Below are positions 58,679 to 64,000 of a stretch of DNA of 64,000 nt, in pieces. The DNA lies in NCBI RefSeq assembly GCF_901000735.1, contig NC_081544.1, forward strand, positions 27,708,095-27,772,094, given 5' to 3'. The translations under genes and the position numbers were made by a program. Under the pieces are notes generated by a model, which saw only the letters and a program-made list of their open reading frames with translations, was not told the origin of the DNA and did no database searches. The stretch's first letter is position 1; each line of letters opens with the position of its first letter. Source of the DNA: Corylus avellana. Lineage: Eukaryota; Streptophyta; Magnoliopsida; Fagales; Betulaceae.

Positions 58679-61108
58679 TGTTAAATTATGTTCTCAATGA
58701 TTTATTTCTTCAATATACAGGATTATATATACACAACAAGTGTGTGAATTTACAAGGAAATAGCAAAGAATAATAATTTTCCTTATATAACAGATTGACT
58801 ATTTTCCTTCAATAATCAAATTGTCTTTACTGCTTGATTGAGTGCAACGTATCCTTTCCTTGTATGGTTGTCTTCCAGTATGGTAGGATTTGATATTTGT
58901 GGATCCTCTCTTATTGTAGCTTGATATCACGTCTGTCATGGGATGATGTCCATAATCTTCGGCAGTCTTGATGGTGTCTTGTTCTGGAAGGATAGTTACA
59001 CCTTCATGAGCTACAATATTTTCGACAGGTGGAGATTGGTTAACAACCCCCTCAAGCAAATGGGAGGGGCATGAACCATAAGCTTGTCACATAAGAGCAG
59101 AAATCGGGCAGAGGTAAGGCCCTTGGTGAAAGTATTAGCCGGTTGATCACAGGTGGAAATAAAATTGAGAGTGATGTCTTTGTTCAAGACCTTCTCATGG
59201 ATAAAATGGTAATCCACCTCAATGTGTTTAGTCCGAGCACAGTAGATAGGATTAGACGCAAGGGCCATGGCACCAAGATTGTCACACCGAATGACAGGGG
59301 GATTAATAAGAGGAAGGTGGAGGTCCTTTAGCAACATGCGTAGCTAGTAAAGTTCCGCTGTAACCATAGCCATAGCCCGATATTCGGCTTCAGTGCTGGA
59401 TTTTTAGACAACGGATTGGTTCTTAGCACACCAAGAAATCAAGCAGGGACCAAGAAATACTCCAAAACCAGTGGTAGATCGTCTATCATCAAGGTCCTTT
59501 ACCCAATTGGAATCACAGTAGGCCTGCAAAGAGAGGGTACCCTGAGTAAAAAAAAGACCATGATCCACAGAGCCCTTAAGATAGCGAAGAACACGTTTGA
59601 GGGTTGTCCAATGACTGGAGGTTGGAGAGTGCAAGTGTTGGCAAAGCTGATTCATGGAGTAGGCTATTTCAGGACGGGTAAATGTGCAATATTGAAGTCC
59701 TCCTACAAGCTATCGATATTTAGTGTCATTATCAAGTGGAGTACTATCCAAGGAGGACAGTTTGGATCCTAAAACACAAGGTGAACGAGATGCTTTGGCT
59801 CCCAACATTCTTGCTTTGTGCAGTAAGTCCACAATATACTTGGACTGCCATAGGTGAAGGCTGGAGGCTTCACGGTGCACTTGAATGCCCAAGAAATAGC
59901 TTAACTCTCTAAGGTCTTTCAAGGAAAAGTCTGTTCTGAAGCTTGTCAAGAAGGGAAGCAATAACAGAGCCATGAGTCCTTGTAACTAGAATATCATCAA
60001 CATAAATTAAGATAAACAAGTGAGCTATGCCTTGATGATATAAAAATAATGAGCTATCAACCAGAGACTGGACAAATCCAAACTCAAGGAAAGAATCAGA
60101 CAGTCTATTAAACCAAGCACCTGGGGCTTGGTTCAAGCCATAGATGGCTTTGTGTAATTTGCACACGTGACCAGGGAACTCAGGATGCACGAAGCCTTGA
60201 GGTTGTGTCATATAAACATCTTCTTGTAACTTGCCATGAAAAAAAAGGCATTTGAAATATCCAATTGACGAATTGGCCAATTAAAGTGGACAGCAATGAC
60301 AAGAACAACCAGGACAGTAGATGGCTTGATGACGGGGTTGAAGGTTTCGTTGTATTAATACCGTTCCTTTGATCAAATCCTTTGGCCACCAAGCGTGCTT
60401 TATAGCGTTCAATGGAACCATCGGGCTTGTGTTTGAGTTTGTAGACCCATTTGGTCTGAACAGGATGACGACCTGGAGGTAGTGGACATCAAGACCATGT
60501 ATGGTTAGCCAGGAGCGCATCAAATTCCTGGTTCATTGCTTCACACCAAGATTGTGATTTAAAGGCTTCAGAGAAACACGAAGGTTCAGCCGTAGTGAGG
60601 GAGCTATGTAAAGCCCTTAGTGGGTGTTTGGTGGAGTAAAAGAGCTTGTAATCACCAAAGTTTTTGGGCTTGAGAAACCCAGCCTTGGAACGTGTAAACA
60701 TTTGATGAGGTTCCTGCAAGGAAGAAAGTGCCTAATTCTGAACATTGGGTAAGGGTGCCACCTGCAAGGGAGATACTTGAGTAGTAGATGCTAAGTTAGA
60801 CAAACCAGATTCAAACAGGTGTAGAGAGAGATAGGGTAGGAGAGGGGGTCGTGGGGTCATGGGAGTGGATGAGAGGGATGGGAGGGGATTGGGCTGTGTC
60901 GGCGATGGTAGTATGGGCATGGAGTTGTTGGTAGACGTAGGGGTAGTATGTGTATTGGGGGGGCAGTATAGGCATGGGGGTGGTGATGACATGTTAGGGG
61001 CAGGTGTCACGTGATTGTGGGCTGGTAGGGGTGATGTGGGAGGAATGTGAAGAGCAGGTAAATGGGGTGAAATATCAGGCAATTGAATGACAACAGGATT
61101 GTCGTTGG
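58679..61108 (-). mobile_element. Ty1/copia element B, 3' part, copy 2
   Basis: LTR at 58679-59045 with the same ends as copy 1, followed by the same broken internal region. Confidence 0.85.
59011..61104 (-). pseudogene. Copia B pol remnant, copy 2
   Basis: Carries the same motifs and the same frame breaks as 52837-54930. Most fragments translate identically; a few substitutions occur near the C-terminus (for example ANTFTKGL for ADTFTKGL). Confidence 0.85.
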
Positions 61109-64000
61109 TGTCAATTGTACTGAATACCTCTCAATGTGAGGGTTGCTCGTATTATATAGAAATTATCTAGGTAATTACAGGCTGTATCTCAGTGATTACA
61201 GCAATCTAGGGAAACAAATAATGTAACTAAAATCTACCTATTAATTACAATATCCTATAGCTATAATACAAGAACATGCCATAACTAGAAAGACTAATTA
61301 TGGCTAACTATATATGGACCGTATCTGATTGACAGCCCCCCTCAAATTGATGCTGGTCGATCAAGAAGCATCAATTTGCCCACAAGAAACTGATGACGTT
61401 GTCGTGTTATAGCCTTCGTGAAGACGTCAGCTATCTGGAGATCAGTGGAAACATGAGGAAGAGAGATAACACGAGTGTCCAAGGCTTCCCTAATAGAATG
61501 ACAGTCTACTTCAATATGCTTCGTACGTTCATGGTAAACAGGATTAGCAGCTATTTGAATGGCACTAGTATTATCAGCATGAAGAGGAGTAGAATCAGTT
61601 TGAGAAAAACCAAGCTCAGCCAAAAGCCCATGAAGCCAGACAATCTCAGAACAAGCAGCAGACATTGCCCGGTATTCGGATTCAGTAGATGATTTAGAAA
61701 CACGAGCTTGCTTCTTACTCTTCCAAGAAATCAAAGAAGCACCAAGAAACATGCACCAACCCATGATAGACCGCCGAGTGTCAGGACATCCTGCCCAATC
61801 CGCATCACTATAAGCAACAAGGCGAAGAGGAGAGCCAGTTGGAAAGAACAAACCACGGCCAGAAGAGCCTCGAAGATATCGAATGATACGCCGAACAGCA
61901 GCTAAATGAAGATGGCGGGGAGTTTGCATAAACTGGCTAACCTGCTGACAGCGAAGGAAATATCAGGCAGAGTAATAGTTAAATAATTCAAGCTGCCTAC
62001 CAACTGTCGGAACACAGTAGGATCAGAGAGAAGATCACCCTCCTCACTTCGATATTTCACATTAACCTCCATATGAGTATCCACCGAAGAAGAATCCTGA
62101 AGACCAGCTACACTAATCAAGTCCTGGGTATATTTGTGTTGATTCAAGAATATACTGGAAGAATCAGTGTGCACCTCCAACCCCAAAAAATACGTAAGAG
62201 GACCAAGGTCTTTCATATGAAAAGAGTCTTGAAGATTCTGCTTGAGATGTGCAATCAAACTGGAGTCGGTTCCCATAATGACAATATCATCCACATACAC
62301 AAGTAAAAGAACAAAACCAGTCGGAGTCTTGCAAATGAACAAAGAAGAATCATATTGGCTTTGGACAAAGGAGAAGCGAAGCAGAGTAGACCTGAATTTT
62401 TCAAACCATGCCCGGGGAGCCGGTTTTAAGCCATAGAGAGACCGCTTCAATTTACACACAGCGGCAGATGGAGAAGAAAACAACCCCGGATGAGGAGTCA
62501 TGTAAATATCTTCTTTGAGATCACCATGAAGAAAAGCATTTTTGACATCCATCTGGTGAAGTGGCTAGCCTTAGGAGGCGACAACAGAAATAATTGTACG
62601 CACTGTAGTCATATTCGCGACCGGAGCAAATGTCTCCTCATAGTCCACCCCATATTCTTGCATGTTCCCAAGAGCAACTAATCGAGCCTTATACCAATCC
62701 AGAGTCCCATCAGAGCGAAGCTTAATCGAGTAAACCCATTTACAACCAATGGCGTTAACATGAGAGGGGCAAGGAACCATGTCCCATGTATGATTGTCCT
62801 GGAGAGTCCGAAGTTCCTCATCCATCGCTTTCCTCCAACATTCATATTTAACAGCCTCGGAAAAACATGTAGGGATGGAAATAGAAGATAAAGTAGCAGT
62901 AAAGGAAGTGTGGGGAAAACCATACCTATCAGGAGGACGTGATACCCTAACAAATCGTCGAAGACCAGACTCATGAACTGTCTCAGATGGCAAGTCAATC
63001 GGAGGAGTTGTCGGAACAGTTTCAGATGAAGGGTCAGTCTCGGGAAGGGGCAAAGTTGGTAGACGTCGAGTATACACAATTCCAGGTTTGAACCGCTCAG
63101 GCAGAATATGCAATTCATCAAAACAAGGTAGAATACTAATCTCAGGCAATGATTCAACATGTGTAGAAAAGAAACATTGATGCTCAAAGAACACAACATT
63201 ACGAGATATACGAAATTTGTTAGAACAAGGATCATAGCAAACATAACCTTTGTGAGAAACACTATAACCCATAAAGGCACATTTAACAGACTGAGCAGAA
63301 AGTTTGTGACGTTCATGAGCAGGTAAATGAACAAACAAACACATCCAAAAGTATGCAGATTAAGATAGCTAGGATGCTGTTGATACAAACGATAATAGAG
63401 TGAATCAAACTGCAAGACCTGAGAGGGCAGTCGATTAATTAAGTAAACGGCAATAGATAATGCCTCAACCTAGAATTTAGAGGGAACAGAGGACTCAAGT
63501 AATAAAGTACGAACAACATCCAAGAGATGGCGGTTCTTTCGTTCCGCCACCCCATTTTGCTGAGAAGTATAAGGACAAGAGCGCTGAGAGACAATTCCTT
63601 TGTGGCGTAAGAAATCATGAAATTCGTGGGACATGTATTCTCCACCAGAATCAGACCTCAAAATCTTAATGCCTGTAGAAAATTGATTCTCTATATATAT
63701 TACAAAGGTTTGGAAAACAGACAAAACCTCGGATTTGGCCCGAAGAAAATAGACCCAAGTATATCGACTGAAATCATCTATGAATGTTACAAAATATTTA
63801 TATCTAGCATGAGAAATTACAGGAGAAATGCCCCATACATCACTATGCACAACATCAAAGCATTTTGTAGCGCGACTACCATTAGAAGAAAACGAAAGCG
63901 TTTTACTCTTACCAAGTTTGCATACAGAACAATTAAATGACAAATTTTGAGAAACGCGTTCTTTATTGCTTAACAAACCAGAATTTAACATATGAGACAG
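61109..64000 (-). mobile_element. Ty1/copia element A, nested in B, copy 2, continues past the window
   Basis: LTR at 61109-61334 as in copy 1, then RNase H, reverse transcriptase and most of integrase on the minus strand. It leaves the window within the integrase zinc-binding region. Confidence 0.92.
61342..64000 (-). pseudogene. Copia A pol, different lesions from copy 1, copy 2
   Basis: Integrase (63470-63991) ends at a TAG where copy 1 has the W codon of SKFWVEAL. One A is missing near 63335, a stop lies near 62565 in place of the W codon after the AAYQG-like region, and one G is missing near 61947 between reverse transcriptase and RNase H. The YVDDIVIMG catalytic box (~62290) and the IN triad are kept. 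The two frameshifts of copy 1 are absent here. Confidence 0.9.

Larger units (their letters stand above)
58394..64000. repeat. Segmental duplication 2, copy 2
   Basis: Second copy of 52228-57828, starting at the gap edge and running off the window. The only notable change in the B part is a longer A-rich run near 58645-58675. Confidence 0.93.

Overview
This is plant nuclear DNA from a eudicot, probably a woody one; I cannot name the species. Signs are plant-only families (an LRR receptor kinase, S-protein homologues, a defensin-like peptide, a glycine-rich wall protein), GT..AG introns, AT-rich intergenic DNA, and dense plant transposons (L1-type LINE, Ty1/copia, CACTA, hAT, foldback MITEs). 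Three runs of exactly 100 N (19263-19362, 26161-26260, 58294-58393) mark scaffold joins.

Layout. 1-3551: an LRR receptor-like kinase cut by the left window edge. 4.3-10.3 kb: a decayed LINE holding a hAT-like miniature element and a second, reversed LINE-derived insertion. 11.3-30.1 kb: a cluster of self-incompatibility S1 / S-protein homologue (SPH) genes on the minus strand. The middle one occurs twice because about 6.8 kb (12490-19262) is repeated after the first gap (19363-26160). Each copy ends inside a deleted CACTA transposon. 31.4-33.5 kb: three short inverted-repeat MITEs. 34.1-41.3 kb: a seven-exon minus-strand gene that I read as the plant homologue of C1orf112/FIRRM (Arabidopsis FLIP), a partner of the FIGL1 AAA-ATPase that limits meiotic crossing over. 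41.4-51.6 kb: a foldback element, a glycine-rich protein gene, a hAT miniature element with a perfect 8-bp target duplication, a Mutator-like inverted-repeat element, a two-exon defensin-like peptide gene, another foldback element and an uncharacterised 138-codon ORF with a well-placed TATA box. 52.2-64 kb: a Ty1/copia element (A) inserted into another (B), with the nest repeated after the third gap.

The genes do not form a pathway. The nearest thing to a functional group is the SPH cluster of small secreted proteins, with the unrelated secreted cysteine-rich peptide at 49.3 kb. Every N gap lies in or beside a transposon, and after two of the three the sequence restarts several kb back. Those duplications may be uncollapsed haplotypes rather than real tandem copies, so gene counts here (above all two identical SPH genes) should be read with care. 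I see no convincing new multi-gene system. The observations most worth following are the SPH cluster, the two gap-linked duplications with their abrupt change from identical to diverged sequence, the family of long foldback elements, and the CACTA derivative whose two transposase ORFs are joined by a deletion.
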